Of a stretch of 64,000 nt of DNA, positions 52,262 to 60,646 are shown piece by piece. The notes under the pieces are model-generated. The model did not search any database and had not been told where the DNA came from. It was given only the letters and a program-made list of their open reading frames with translations. Location: NCBI GenBank assembly GCA_017886765.1, contig JAGHJI010000069.1, positions 1 to 64,000 of the forward strand, in the 5' to 3' direction. The stretch is from Eubacterium sp. Lineage in GTDB: Bacteria > Bacillota > Clostridia > Oscillospirales > Acutalibacteraceae. A program made the position numbers and the translations under genes. How positions within the stretch are numbered: the stretch's first letter is position 1; every line of letters starts with the position of its first letter.

Positions 52262-53023
52262 ATGAATATTGACGCAAACGTGCAAAAGATCATTTCCCTG
52301 CTTTTAAAAAAATGGAAAATCATCGTTTTATTTGCACTTATAGGAGCGCTGCTCGCATATGTTTACACCGCTAATTTCACAACCCTTACCTATTCCTCAA
52401 GCGTGGAATTCCTCGCGTATTCACAGGACTCACAGCAGGAACTGAGCGACTCTACGACCGCTTCCCAGCAGGCAAGCAACACCAGTAAGATGAATTATGC
52501 CATTAAAATGCTGGACACATATATTGAGCTTTTTAAAACAAATGAATTCAACCAGGCGATCGCCGATGACGTCAATAAGGAATACAGTACCTCCTATACT
52601 TCAAGCCAAATAAAAAACGCGCTGACATTTGAGATCATCGAAAATACCGCGATGTTTAAAATAACGGCTACCACGACAGACGCAGATATGTCTTACCAGA
52701 TCGCACATCAGCTGGAGACAAGCATTCCCGAAAAGATGGAAGACACAAATAACGGTCTTGTAAACGCGTCGGTTGAAGATATTGCCCTTAAGGCGAGCAC
52801 GTCGGAAAGTCTCGAATATCCAAAAAAATGCCTGATAGGCTTTGCCGCCGGAGCCGTTTTGGCAGCAATATATGTTATTTTGCGTGACATTCTTGATATA
52901 CGTGTCAAGGGCAGCGATGATTTGGCGGAGCGCTACGGTATCCCCGTACTGGGTACGATTCCGGAATTTGAATTCAAGCCTGCCGCGAAAAATTCGGCTA
53001 AGGAGAAAGGGGCGCGTAAATAA
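52262..53023 (+). CDS. Wzz/YveK-type chain-length and kinase-modulator protein
   Basis: 253 residues. Two membrane helices (about 20-38 and 195-215) flank an extracytoplasmic helical region, with PKKCLIGFAAGAVLAAIYVILRDILDIRVKGSDDL just before the C-terminal cytosolic tail, as in CapA/YwqC. It activates the cognate BY-kinase (next gene, TAATG overlap) and sets polymer length. Confidence 0.93.
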   Translation: MNIDANVQKIISLLLKKWKIIVLFALIGALLAYVYTANFTTLTYSSSVEFLAYSQDSQQELSDSTTASQQASNTSKMNYAIKMLDTYIELFKTNEFNQAIADDVNKEYSTSYTSSQIKNALTFEIIENTAMFKITATTTDADMSYQIAHQLETSIPEKMEDTNNGLVNASVEDIALKASTSESLEYPKKCLIGFAAGAVLAAIYVILRDILDIRVKGSDDLAERYGIPVLGTIPEFEFKPAAKNSAKEKGARK

Positions 53024-53871
53024 TGGCAATAAGATCAAAAAAGATAAAAAACGACGATCAGGCATCGTCACGTTACCTGCTGGCAAACGCGCCTATTCAG
53101 TCGGCTTTAAAATTCAGAATCGAGGAATCCTATAAAACCATCCGCGCCAACATTATGTTTTCCGTAATGAAAAAGGGCTGTAAAATGATCGTCGTCACCT
53201 CCTCCGCTCCCAATGAGGGAAAGACAACGACTACGGTCAATCTGGCAGTAAGCATTTCACAGGCGGACCAGAAAGTATTGCTGATTGACGGCGACCTGAG
53301 GAAACCAAAAATCCATCAGTATTTTGCCGTACCGAACGCACCGGGGCTCACAAATTATCTGGGAGATAAGATTCAGGGGAAAAGGAGCGCCGATTTATTC
53401 AGCGTAATCCACCCCACGGAGTATGAAAACCTCAGTTTACTGTGTTCCGGCACCATTCCGCCCAATCCGGCAGAACTCCTGGGCTCTGAACTGATGGCAG
53501 AATTTTTGGATGATGTCAGCAAGGATTTTGACTATATTATCATTGACACACCCCCGATCAACGTTGTGTCGGACTCGCTCCCGCTCATAAGGGAATCCGA
53601 CGGTGTTGTTCTTGTGGTGCGTTCAAACCAGTCCACGCATCCGGAACTCCAGAAGGCGCTTTCTGCTCTTGAGTTCATAGACGCGAAAATACTGGGCTTT
53701 GTTGTGAACTTTGTTGAGTCGAAAGCAGGCAAATACGGCAGAGGATCATACGGATACGGAAAATACGGCAAATACGGATACGGAGCCTACGGCGGTTACG
53801 GTACATACGGCACATATGGTACATACGGGACTTACGGCAACCGCAATAACTCCTATGAGCCGAGAAACTAA
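53023..53871 (+). CDS. Bacterial tyrosine kinase (CpsD/YwqD type) with Tyr-rich tail
   Basis: 282 residues. SSAPNEGKTTTTVNLA is Walker A, LLIDGDLRKPK is A-prime, DYIIIDTPP is Walker B. The C terminus is a Gly/Tyr tail: GRGSYGYGKYGKYGYGAYGG followed by four YGTYGT-type repeats and NSYEPRN. About 13 Tyr could be autophosphorylated. The DNA of the tail is a short tandem repeat prone to length change. Starts inside the stop codon of the preceding gene. Confidence 0.95.
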   Translation: MAIRSKKIKNDDQASSRYLLANAPIQSALKFRIEESYKTIRANIMFSVMKKGCKMIVVTSSAPNEGKTTTTVNLAVSISQADQKVLLIDGDLRKPKIHQYFAVPNAPGLTNYLGDKIQGKRSADLFSVIHPTEYENLSLLCSGTIPPNPAELLGSELMAEFLDDVSKDFDYIIIDTPPINVVSDSLPLIRESDGVVLVVRSNQSTHPELQKALSALEFIDAKILGFVVNFVESKAGKYGRGSYGYGKYGKYGYGAYGGYGTYGTYGTYGTYGNRNNSYEPRN

Positions 53872-53883
53872 GGAGCGGTCTGT

Positions 53884-54600
53884 ATGCTTATCCATAATCT
53901 TGTAGAAACACACTGCCATATCCTGCCGGGTATTGACGACGGCGCACCCGACATAGAAACAAGTCTTAAAATGATAAAGAAGCTTCAGCTTCAGGGCGCG
54001 AAGGCCATTATACTTACGCCCCACTATTATTCGGACTCTATCTCACTGAACGATTTTCTTGAAAGGCGTGACAACGCTTACAGAGAACTGGTCAACGCGC
54101 TGCCCCAGGACAGTCCCAAACTGATTCCTGCGGCGGAGGTTTATATAAGCCAGTATCTTTTCAGCAATGAAAATCTGGAAAGGATAGCCATCGGCAATTC
54201 CGGATACGCGCTGATTGAACACCCGTTTTCCTCAACCTTTTCCCAGGGCTCTTATGACAGGCTGCTGAATCTGAATTACGAATTCGGCATCAAACCGATT
54301 CTCGCTCATATTGAGAGATACCCTGCTCTGATGGAAAATGAAGGTCTGCTGGACGAATATATTGAAATGGGCTGTCTTGTTCAGGTGAATATCAGCTCCT
54401 TTACAGGCGCGTCAAGGCATATTAGAAAAAAGCTTTTCAAATATCTTGAAACCGGCAGGATTCACCTTATCGGCTCTGATTGCCACAATTTATCTTCCCG
54501 TCCTCCCGAATATGAAAAGGGAATCAGTGAGATCATAAAAAAATGCGGCAAAGAGGCGATTGATGTACTTGAAGACAATGCGGCTCTGCTGATAAAGTAA
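53884..54600 (+). CDS. CpsB/YwqE-type PHP-domain tyrosine phosphatase
   Basis: 238 residues. ETHCHILPGIDDGAPDIETSLKMIKKL holds the first metal-binding HCH...DDG; TPHYY, IPAAEVYI, ALIEHPFSS, LAHIERYP and LIGSDCHNLSSRPP supply the other ligands of the PHP fold. Opposes the BY-kinase. Third and last gene of the module, 12 bp after it, ending in a terminator. Confidence 0.95.
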   Translation: MLIHNLVETHCHILPGIDDGAPDIETSLKMIKKLQLQGAKAIILTPHYYSDSISLNDFLERRDNAYRELVNALPQDSPKLIPAAEVYISQYLFSNENLERIAIGNSGYALIEHPFSSTFSQGSYDRLLNLNYEFGIKPILAHIERYPALMENEGLLDEYIEMGCLVQVNISSFTGASRHIRKKLFKYLETGRIHLIGSDCHNLSSRPPEYEKGISEIIKKCGKEAIDVLEDNAALLIK

Positions 54601-54605
54601 TGATT

Positions 54606-54652
54606 AATCCGGCATCTGAAACAAATCGTTTCAGGTATCGGATTTTTATTTT
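54606..54652 (+). terminator. Terminator after the BY-kinase/phosphatase module
   Basis: ATCCGGCATCTGAAAC and GTTTCAGGTATCGGAT pair with two mismatches around AAATC, followed by TTTTATTTT. No sugar transferase follows it. Confidence 0.82.
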
Positions 54653-54709
54653 GCTCATCTGCTCATAATAATACTTGGTTGTTACAAAAAATTCACGCAG
54701 GAGGTTAAA

Positions 54710-55686
54710 ATGATGAAAAATTATAACTGGGCGGTTCTGGGCTGCGGCGTTATTGCCAATCAGCTTGCTCAGGCAATACAAAGTGAGGGAAGGTCGCTTT
54801 ACGGGGTCGCCAACAGGACTTACAAAAAAGCTGTTGATTTCGCCGAAAAGTACAACATTCCAAAAGTTTATAAAAACATACAAAGCATTTTTACGGATGA
54901 AAATGTGGATATTATTTATATCTCCACACCGCATAATACACACATCGGATATTTAAGAGAAGCTCTGAAAAACGGAAAGCATGTGCTCTGCGAAAAATCC
55001 ATCACACTAAATTCAGAGGAGCTGGAGGAAGCCGAAAAGCTGGCAAATAAGAATCATTTGATTTTGGCAGAGGCAATGACCATCTACCATATGCCTCTTT
55101 ATAAAAAGCTACGTGCATTTACGCAAAACGGTGATTTGGGCAAACTGAACATGATTCAGATGAATTTCGGAAGCTACAAAGAATACGATATGAGCAATCG
55201 CTTTTTTAATCCCGATTTGGCCGGAGGGCTTTGCTTGACATAGGGGTATACGCCCTTTCCTTTATCAGATGGTTTATGTCCGCAAAGCCGGACGAAGTCG
55301 TATCACAGGTCAAATTCGCTCCCAGCGGCGTGGATGAGCAGGCCGGGATTCTTCTGATGAATCCTTGCGGGGAAATGGCAGTTGCGGCTATTACGCTTCA
55401 TGCCAAGCAGCCGAAAAGAGGATTGATTGCCTTTGATAAAGGATATATTGAAATATATGAGTATCCGCGGGCCGAAAAAGCTGTTGTGACCTATACAGAG
55501 GACGGAAGTCAGGAAACGATTACTTGCGGCAGAACCTGTGACGCTCTGGTATATGAGATACGGGACATGGAACAGGCGATATCCGGCGGAGAAAACGAAA
55601 TGCATCTGGATTATACTGCAGATGTTATGTCCGTTATGACACAGCTGAGAAAAAGCTGGAACTTATCCTATCCCGAGGAGCAATAA
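54710..55686 (+). pseudogene. Gfo/Idh/MocA-type oxidoreductase split by a 1-base frameshift
   Basis: WAVLGCGVIANQLAQAIQ (NAD-binding GxGxxA), YISTPHNTHIGYLREALKNGKHVLCEK (EKP-like motif) and LAEAMTIYHMP are intact. The frame breaks at about 55228: the sequence reads GGAGGGCTTTGC..., while the family motif DxxGGALLDIGVY needs one more G. The downstream frame resumes with LLDIGVYALSF and runs to 55686, together about 325 residues. No slippery heptamer fits, so a mutation or a missed base in a G-run is likely. Ribosome site AGGAGG. It converges on the uronate operon. Confidence 0.85.
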
Positions 55687-55720
55687 AAGAAAGAGGCTAT
55701 GCAATAGCCTCTTTCTTTTA
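55685..55720. terminator. Bidirectional intrinsic terminator
   Basis: AAAGAAAGAGGCTA-TGCAA-TAGCCTCTTTCTTT: perfect 14-bp stem shared by the broken oxidoreductase gene and the kdgA gene. Confidence 0.92.
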
Positions 55721-55729
55721 TGGTTAAAT

Positions 55730-56386
55730 CTATTTACTCATTTCCGCTCTGGCTTCTTTAATGCGCTGAACAAAGAGCTTTCCGGTTTCGGTAATCTTGT
55801 CATAATCGCCTGTTTTCGCTCCGGCAATCAGGGACGAGCCGGCGCCGCAGGCAATGGCTCCCGCCTTAATCCAGTCCTTAACATTATTGACGTCCACACC
55901 GCCGGAGGGCATCATAACCGCATTGGGAATCGGCCCGTGAATATCCTTAATAAACGCCGGACCGGCAATATCACCCGGGAATACTTTCAGAACATCCGCT
56001 CCGCATTCCATAGCGTGAACGGCCTCTGTAGGCGTATAGATACCCGGCATGGAAGGCACGCCGTATCGGTTGCAGGTCTTAACCGTTTCCGGATCAAAAT
56101 AAGGTGATACGATATATTCCGCGCCCGCAAGGATCGCTATACGCGCGGTGGCCGCGTCCATAACTGTACCGGCACCGATAATAATCTCACCGGAATTGTA
56201 TTTCTCCTTCATCGCCTCAATCAGCTTGTCAGCGTGAGGTACCGTAAAGGTAAGCTCAATCGCCGCCACGCCGCCGGCAATACAAGCGTCCGTAATTTTG
56301 GCAGCCTGTTCTATGGAAGTGGCGCGAACTACGGCAACGATGCCGACCTCCTGAATTTTTGCAAGTGTTTCAATTTTATTTGCCAT
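55730..56386 (-). CDS. kdgA: KDPG/KHG aldolase
   Basis: 218 residues. VVRATS.EQA, AIELTFTVPHADKLI (catalytic Glu), IIGAGTVMDAATA, EYIVSPYFDPETV and LKVFPGDIAGPAFIKDIHGPIP, with the Schiff-base Lys in the LKVFP loop, are all family features. Splits 2-keto-3-deoxy-6-phosphogluconate into pyruvate and glyceraldehyde-3-phosphate, the last step of the uronate pathway. Confidence 0.95.
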   Translation of the reverse strand: MANKIETLAKIQEVGIVAVVRATSIEQAAKITDACIAGGVAAIELTFTVPHADKLIEAMKEKYNSGEIIIGAGTVMDAATARIAILAGAEYIVSPYFDPETVKTCNRYGVPSMPGIYTPTEAVHAMECGADVLKVFPGDIAGPAFIKDIHGPIPNAVMMPSGGVDVNNVKDWIKAGAIACGAGSSLIAGAKTGDYDKITETGKLFVQRIKEARAEMSK

Positions 56387-56436
56387 AATCGTTCTCCTAA
56401 AAACAGTAATTTATTCTATGGATAAAATCAAGTATT

Positions 56437-57534
56437 TTATCTCTGCACTCTGGACGAGCCGCCGTTGACCTTGTTTTCAACTTCCTTCAGCGACGCCATG
56501 GAAGTATCACCCGGCGTAGTCATGGCAAGCGCGCCGTGAACAACACCGTAGTTGACTGCCTTCTGCGCGTCCTGATAGGTCATAAGCCCGTAGATTAAGC
56601 CGGACGCAAAGGAATCTCCGCCGCCTACTCTGTCCAGAATTTCCAGCTCCGGATACTCTATTGACCGGTATATCTTTCCGTCAGCCCAGCAAATTGCTTT
56701 CCACTCATTTACCGTGGCAGTTTTAACGGTCCTGAGGGTCGTGGCGATAACCTTGAAATTCGGATATACCTTCGTCACGGCTTCAATCATTTTGTAATAT
56801 CCGTCGATGTTCAGCTCCTTAAGCTCAGCGTCGTTACCCTCAACCTCAAAGCCGAGAGCGGCAGTGAAATCCTCCTCATTGCCTATCATAACGTCAATAT
56901 ACTTGGCAATCTCCCTGTTGACCTCCTGGGCTTTTGCCTGGCCGCCGATATCCTTCCATAAAGACGGGCGGTAGTTCAGGTCATAGGAAACGATGGTGCC
57001 GTATTCCTTTGCCTTCTTGACAGCCTCTATAACCACTTCTGCCGAGGTTTCTGAAAGCGCCGCGTAAATACCGCCGGTATGTAGCCAGCGCACACCAAGA
57101 GTTCCGAAAATGTAATCCCAGTCAATATCGCCCGGCTTAAGCTGGGAAGCGGCGGTGTTTCCTCTGTCGGAAGCGCCTACCGCGCCGCGTATGCCGAAGC
57201 CGCGCTCCGTAAAGTTGATACCGTTTCTGACTGTCCTGCCGATACCGTCAAAGGGCATCCATTTGATAAGGGAGGTATCAACGCCGCCTTGTAAAATAAA
57301 GTCCTCCAGAAGATAACCGATCTCATTCTCCGCGAAAGCCGTGACAACGCTGGTCTTTAAACCGAAGCATCTTCTCAGTCCTCTGGCGACATTGTACTCG
57401 CCGCCGCCCTCCCAGGCACGAAACGAACGGGCGGTTTTTATCCTGCCCTCGCCCGGGTCAAGTCTGAGCATAATTTCACCCAGAGAGATTTCGTCAAATG
57501 CGCATTCCTCTTTCGGTCTTAATTTCAAGTCCAT
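56437..57534 (-). CDS. kdgK: 2-keto-3-deoxygluconate kinase (PfkB family)
   Basis: 365 residues. GEIMLRLDPGEGRI, WEGGGEYNVARGLRRCFG, DLNYRPSLWKD, GNEEDFTAALG and DRVGGGDSFASGLIYGLM (catalytic Asp in GGGDSFA) follow the PfkB order. It sits between uxaC and the KDPG aldolase, so KDG is the likely substrate. Somewhat longer than E. coli KdgK (309), mainly through loops. Starts 18 bp after the uxaC stop codon. Confidence 0.92.
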   Translation of the reverse strand: MDLKLRPKEECAFDEISLGEIMLRLDPGEGRIKTARSFRAWEGGGEYNVARGLRRCFGLKTSVVTAFAENEIGYLLEDFILQGGVDTSLIKWMPFDGIGRTVRNGINFTERGFGIRGAVGASDRGNTAASQLKPGDIDWDYIFGTLGVRWLHTGGIYAALSETSAEVVIEAVKKAKEYGTIVSYDLNYRPSLWKDIGGQAKAQEVNREIAKYIDVMIGNEEDFTAALGFEVEGNDAELKELNIDGYYKMIEAVTKVYPNFKVIATTLRTVKTATVNEWKAICWADGKIYRSIEYPELEILDRVGGGDSFASGLIYGLMTYQDAQKAVNYGVVHGALAMTTPGDTSMASLKEVENKVNGGSSRVQR

Positions 57535-57551
57535 TTTCTATTCCTCCGTCA

Positions 57552-58955
57552 TTATGAAAAATTAAAATATTTTATCGCGTTATTGTAACATATACCCTGT
57601 ACGATCTCCTTAAGGATATCCATATCACAGGCATACCAGCCGTCCTCCACCCATCTGCCGATCAGCGCGCACAGAATACGCCTGAAATATTCGTGTCTGC
57701 CGTAGGAGGTAAAGGAACGGGAATCCGTTTCCATACCCACAAATTTACCGAGAACGCCCAAGTTACCAAGGGTCTTCATCTGATTTATCATACCGTCCAT
57801 GGTGTCAAGGAACCACCAGGCAGGACCGAACTGTATCTTGGATTCAGCGTCGGCGGACTGGAAATTACCGAGCATGGTGCCAAGCACGATATTGTCCTTG
57901 TCATTCAGGTTAAACAGAATGGTTTTCGGCAGCTTATCCCTGCTGTTCAGAGCGTCAAGGAAGCGTGAGAGCGGCTGCGCAATCTCGCTGTCCCCTACCG
58001 AGTCAAAGCCTGTGTCCGCTCCGATTTTATTGAACATAAGGGTATTGTTGTTTCTCATCGCGCCGATATGAATCTCCATCGCCCAGCCAAGCTCATGATA
58101 TTTCTCACCCAGCGCAAGGAGGACAGGCGTTCTGTATTTGTCACACTCTGCGGACGTGAGCTTTTCGCCGCGCATCGCTTTTGCGAATATTGCCTCGATC
58201 TCGTCCTCACCGGCAACCGCGTACGGCGGATAGTCAAACGCCTGGTCGGAAACACGGCATCCGACACGATGAAAATAGTCAGCCCTTATCAGCAGAGCCT
58301 TAATAACGTCCTTATAGCTTTTAATCTCCACGCCTGCTGCCACACCCAATTCTCTGATATAATCGGCAAAGCCGTCCAGATGGGCATTAAGCGCCTTGTC
58401 CGGTCTGAAACTCGGCAGTACCTTACAGTCAAAGTTACTGACCTCTTGCAGCAGCTTATGATATTTCAGATCATCAACAGGGTCGTCCGTTGTGCATACG
58501 ATTTTTACGTTGCTCTTAGTAATCAGGCTTTGGGGTCTGAAATCGCCTTTAGCGATTGCCTCGTTCGCCCTGTCGTATATTTCTCCCGCGGTTTTTGCGT
58601 TCAGCGGCGTATCAATACCGAAATAGCGCTGAAGCTCAATATGCGCCCAGTGATAAAGCGGATTGCCGATGCAGTACTGGAGAGTATAGCCGAATTTCTC
58701 AAACTTCTCCTTCGGGGACGCGTCACCGGTGCAGTATTTTTCCTCCACGCCGCAGCTCCTCATCGCTCTCCACTTGTAATGGTCGCCGGAAAGCCACAGG
58801 TCAGAAATGTTTTCCGGCTGTTTGTTCTCATAGATCTCCTTAGGACTGAGATGGCAGTGATAGTCACAAATAGGCATATCCTCAGCAAATTCGTGAAACA
58901 GCTTTTTTGCCGTATCGGTGTCCAGAAGAAAATCCTTATCCATAAAGCTTTTCAT
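57552..58955 (-). CDS. uxaC: Uronate isomerase
   Basis: 467 residues, standard length. MPICDYHCHLSPKEI (metal His), LWLSGDHYKWRAMRSCGVEE, CTTDDPVDDLKYH, MEIHIGAMRNNNTLMFNKIGADTGFDSVGD and GKFVGMETDSRSFTSYGRHEYFRRI are the UxaC signatures. Converts D-glucuronate or D-galacturonate to fructuronate or tagaturonate. The reductase and dehydratase (UxuB/UxuA or UxaB/UxaA) needed to reach KDG are not in the window. Confidence 0.96.
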   Translation of the reverse strand: MKSFMDKDFLLDTDTAKKLFHEFAEDMPICDYHCHLSPKEIYENKQPENISDLWLSGDHYKWRAMRSCGVEEKYCTGDASPKEKFEKFGYTLQYCIGNPLYHWAHIELQRYFGIDTPLNAKTAGEIYDRANEAIAKGDFRPQSLITKSNVKIVCTTDDPVDDLKYHKLLQEVSNFDCKVLPSFRPDKALNAHLDGFADYIRELGVAAGVEIKSYKDVIKALLIRADYFHRVGCRVSDQAFDYPPYAVAGEDEIEAIFAKAMRGEKLTSAECDKYRTPVLLALGEKYHELGWAMEIHIGAMRNNNTLMFNKIGADTGFDSVGDSEIAQPLSRFLDALNSRDKLPKTILFNLNDKDNIVLGTMLGNFQSADAESKIQFGPAWWFLDTMDGMINQMKTLGNLGVLGKFVGMETDSRSFTSYGRHEYFRRILCALIGRWVEDGWYACDMDILKEIVQGICYNNAIKYFNFS

Positions 58956-58988
58956 ATAAAACTCCGTAACTTTCTTTTTTTCAATGTA

Positions 58989-59017
58989 ATTATATACCTA
59001 TAAGTCTGTCAATGCAA
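58989..59017 (-). promoter_or_regulatory. uxaC-kdgK-kdgA promoter
   Basis: Minus strand: -35 TTGCAT (59012-59017), 17-bp spacer, -10 TATAAT (58989-58994). No clear operator repeat beside it. Confidence 0.75.
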
Positions 59018-59107
59018 TAATAAATTGTGTCTTTTTGCGCTTTGTCCGGCGAAAAAATCCGTGCATGGAACGGATGCAGATTCAACAGGCGTTATCTCCT
59101 AAAAAGT

Positions 59108-59141
59108 AAAAAGCCGGCGGATAAATTTCCGTCAGCTTTTT
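59108..59141 (-). terminator. Terminator after the toxin gene
   Basis: AAAAAGCTGACGGA and TCCGCCGGCTTTTT pair imperfectly around AATTTA; the stem starts at the toxin stop codon and runs into TTACTTTTT. Confidence 0.75.
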
Positions 59142-59461
59142 GTTTCATTCAAATGTCTGCTTATATCTCTGCCGCCATACATAATACGAACAATATAAAC
59201 CGTATTTGTTTTGACATGCGCTGTATAAAAGACAAGGAAATGATCAACCGGTATTTTTCTGAGTCCCCGGCTGTGCCACGGCTCCTCATCGTACAGAGCA
59301 AACCGAGCCGGCATTTCATCCAGGCTCTCAATAACGTCCATTATTCTGTTTACCTGCCTTTTAGCCGTTTGCTTTTCCAACAGCTGAAACGCAATATATT
59401 CATAAATATTTTTTAAATCCTGCCTGGCGGCATCCGAATAAAAAACAGACCAGCGACTCAT
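59132..59461 (-). CDS. RelE/ParE-family toxin
   Basis: 109 residues. WSVFYSDAARQDLKNIYEYIAFQLLEKQTAKRQVNRIMDVIESL, ALYDEEPWHSRGLRKIPVDHFLVFYTAHVKTNTVYIVRIMYGGRDI matches the ParE/RelE fold with its C-terminal Arg/Tyr strand. Either an mRNA interferase or a gyrase poison. Its ATG overlaps the antitoxin stop (ATGA). Confidence 0.9.
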   Translation of the reverse strand: MSRWSVFYSDAARQDLKNIYEYIAFQLLEKQTAKRQVNRIMDVIESLDEMPARFALYDEEPWHSRGLRKIPVDHFLVFYTAHVKTNTVYIVRIMYGGRDISRHLNETKS

Positions 59462-59763
59462 AAATGATATTCCTGCCGCATTTCATCCCTGACATTTTCT
59501 GCAGCAATAACCTTTCCTGATTTTATATCCGAAATTCCCTTTGAAATTTCAGTATCAAACTGTTCTTTATCCAGAGCGGAAACATCAAGGACTTTTCCAT
59601 CCGGCAATTTCATTTCAAACGGCAGACCGTTATGCAAAACCACCTGTCTCAGAAAAACATTTATCGCGCTGGACATGGGCATACCAAGCTGATTTAACAC
59701 CTTCTCCGCCTGCGCTTTTACCTCTGGCTCAACGTGGGCAAATACATTGGATGTTTTAGCCAT
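59458..59763 (-). CDS. RelB/DinJ-family antitoxin
   Basis: 101 residues. AHVEPEVKAQAEKVLNQLGMPMSSAINVFLRQVVLHNGLPFEMKLPD is the ribbon-helix-helix of DinJ/RelB; the C-terminal half would wrap the toxin. GGAGGTG before its ATG. As usual it precedes the toxin and should repress the shared promoter. Confidence 0.92.
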   Translation of the reverse strand: MAKTSNVFAHVEPEVKAQAEKVLNQLGMPMSSAINVFLRQVVLHNGLPFEMKLPDGKVLDVSALDKEQFDTEISKGISDIKSGKVIAAENVRDEMRQEYHL

Positions 59764-59792
59764 AATGCACCTCCTGTAATAAATTCATTATT

Positions 59793-59833
59793 ATTATATC
59801 AAAAAATATTGCAATATGCAAGCGATTCGCTTG
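59793..59833 (-). promoter_or_regulatory. TA promoter with two overlapping palindromic operators
   Basis: Minus strand: -35 TTGCAT (59816-59821), 17-bp spacer, -10 TATAAT (59793-59798). ATATTGCAATAT (59806-59817) lies in the spacer, and CAAGCGA-T-TCGCTTG (59819-59833) covers the -35. Both are perfect palindromes, fitting autorepression by the antitoxin. Confidence 0.8.
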
Positions 59834-60025
59834 TAAAATTAATCTAATCTTGTTATATCTGCACGCCGTAATGCAAACAAAAATACAATATATTAAAACG
59901 AAACCACAGTTGCACGTTAGTGTCTTGTCAAATATTACTAATCAATTGTGATAATTATACTTTAATCTATTAGTGATATAATAGCACCAGATAACATTTA
60001 ATATACAATGAAATGATGCATTGCA
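59834..60025. other. AT-rich non-coding stretch between TA pair and ribbon-helix-helix gene
   Basis: No coding signal is visible on either strand. It contains GATATAATAG near 59983, a possible -10 box without a clear -35, and the palindrome ATGCA-T-TGCAT at 60016-60026 immediately before the direct repeats. Confidence 0.5.
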
Positions 60026-60069
60026 TGTTATTTTCCTGTTATTTTTCTGTTATTTGTATGTTGTTTATC
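60026..60069 (+). repeat. Four tandem 11-bp direct repeats (iteron-like)
   Basis: TGTTATTTTCC, TGTTATTTTTC, TGTTATTTGTA, TGTTGTTTATC: four contiguous 11-bp units, one helical turn each, ending 41 bp before the ribosome site of a ribbon-helix-helix gene. Such phased repeats are typical operators for this protein class (CopG, omega, ParG) or replication iterons. Confidence 0.8.
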
Positions 60070-60122
60070 ATAACATATATTTCCACAATATTCCATGATA
60101 AAATACTAGTGAGGTGAAAAAC

Positions 60123-60317
60123 TTGAGAGACGAAATAATTATTAATAAAAAAGCTCTCATTGGCGAAGATGGTTACAGAACTTTTTCGCTTAGAATAAAA
60201 GAGGAAACTGTAAACAGACTTGAAGACTTATCACAGGAGACAAATAGGTCAAGAAACGAATTAATAACAATATTTATCGAATACGGTCTTGATCATTATA
60301 AAATAAATACAAAGTAA
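60123..60317 (+). CDS. Small ribbon-helix-helix DNA-binding protein
   Basis: 64 residues from TTG 60123 (GAGGTG, 6 nt). A GTG inside the ribosome site is the alternative. YRTFSLRIKEETVNRLEDLSQETNRSRNELITIFIEYGLDHY is a ribbon (RTFSLRI) followed by two helices with the N-cap SRNEL. It resembles CopG/Arc-type proteins such as antitoxins or plasmid repressors, but no toxin or partner follows. It probably binds the four direct repeats upstream. Confidence 0.8.
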   Translation: MRDEIIINKKALIGEDGYRTFSLRIKEETVNRLEDLSQETNRSRNELITIFIEYGLDHYKINTK

Positions 60318-60320
60318 ACA

Positions 60321-60342
60321 CTCTGAAATAAAATTATTTCAG
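60321..60342 (+). terminator. Weak hairpin after the ribbon-helix-helix gene
   Basis: TCTGAAAT and ATTTCAGA pair around AAAATT, but no T-run follows. The right arm is also the first part of the long inverted repeat that begins at 60338. Confidence 0.4.
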
Positions 60343-60489
60343 ATATGATTTATGAGCCGTACGTTGGACAGACATGTCCATAAACAACTGCATACATATT
60401 ACACACAGTTAACAGCGAAATGCGTATAAAGACTATTTGATTTTCAGAGTATATATGCATTGGCGTGCGGTTCATAAACCATCTCTGAA
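60338..60489. repeat. 152-bp imperfect long inverted repeat (MITE-like or structured RNA)
   Basis: The 26-bp arms begin TTCAGATATGATTTATGAGC (60338) and end ATCTCTGAA (60489). Twenty-two of 26 positions pair exactly; two of the four mismatches are G-U pairs on the plus-strand RNA. Inside, TGGACA-GACA-TGTCCA (60365-60380) is a further hairpin, and TGCATA...TATGCA adds an inner stem. No open frame. It could be a non-autonomous mobile element or a non-coding RNA. The rest of the gap (60490-60646) shows nothing I can assign. Confidence 0.65.
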
Positions 60490-60646
60490 GTCTTATCTTA
60501 ACAGAATCACCCGAAGTGTTCTTTTAAGAAAAAGATTTTAGGGGCGGAATAAGATTCTCCACATTTTTAAAATTATAATTAGTTAAGCCTGAATCAAGTA
60601 AAATATCTACATACAACTCGCATGTATTTTTTACTTCCTTAAAGCG

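Noticed and set aside
52262-54600. Capsule or exopolysaccharide locus
   Set aside because: Only the regulatory trio is present; no glycosyltransferase, polymerase or flippase follows the terminator.
54710-55686. Programmed frameshift in the Gfo/Idh/MocA gene
   Set aside because: The site GCC GGA GGG CTT is not a slippery heptamer and re-pairing in -1 would be poor; a lost base is more likely.
58068-59003. 311-codon open frame on the plus strand opposite uxaC
   Set aside because: It lies wholly antisense to a gene with all UxaC motifs; its translation has no recognisable fold and no ribosome site.
60026-60069. CRISPR array
   Set aside because: Units are 11 bp, contiguous and without spacers; no cas genes nearby.
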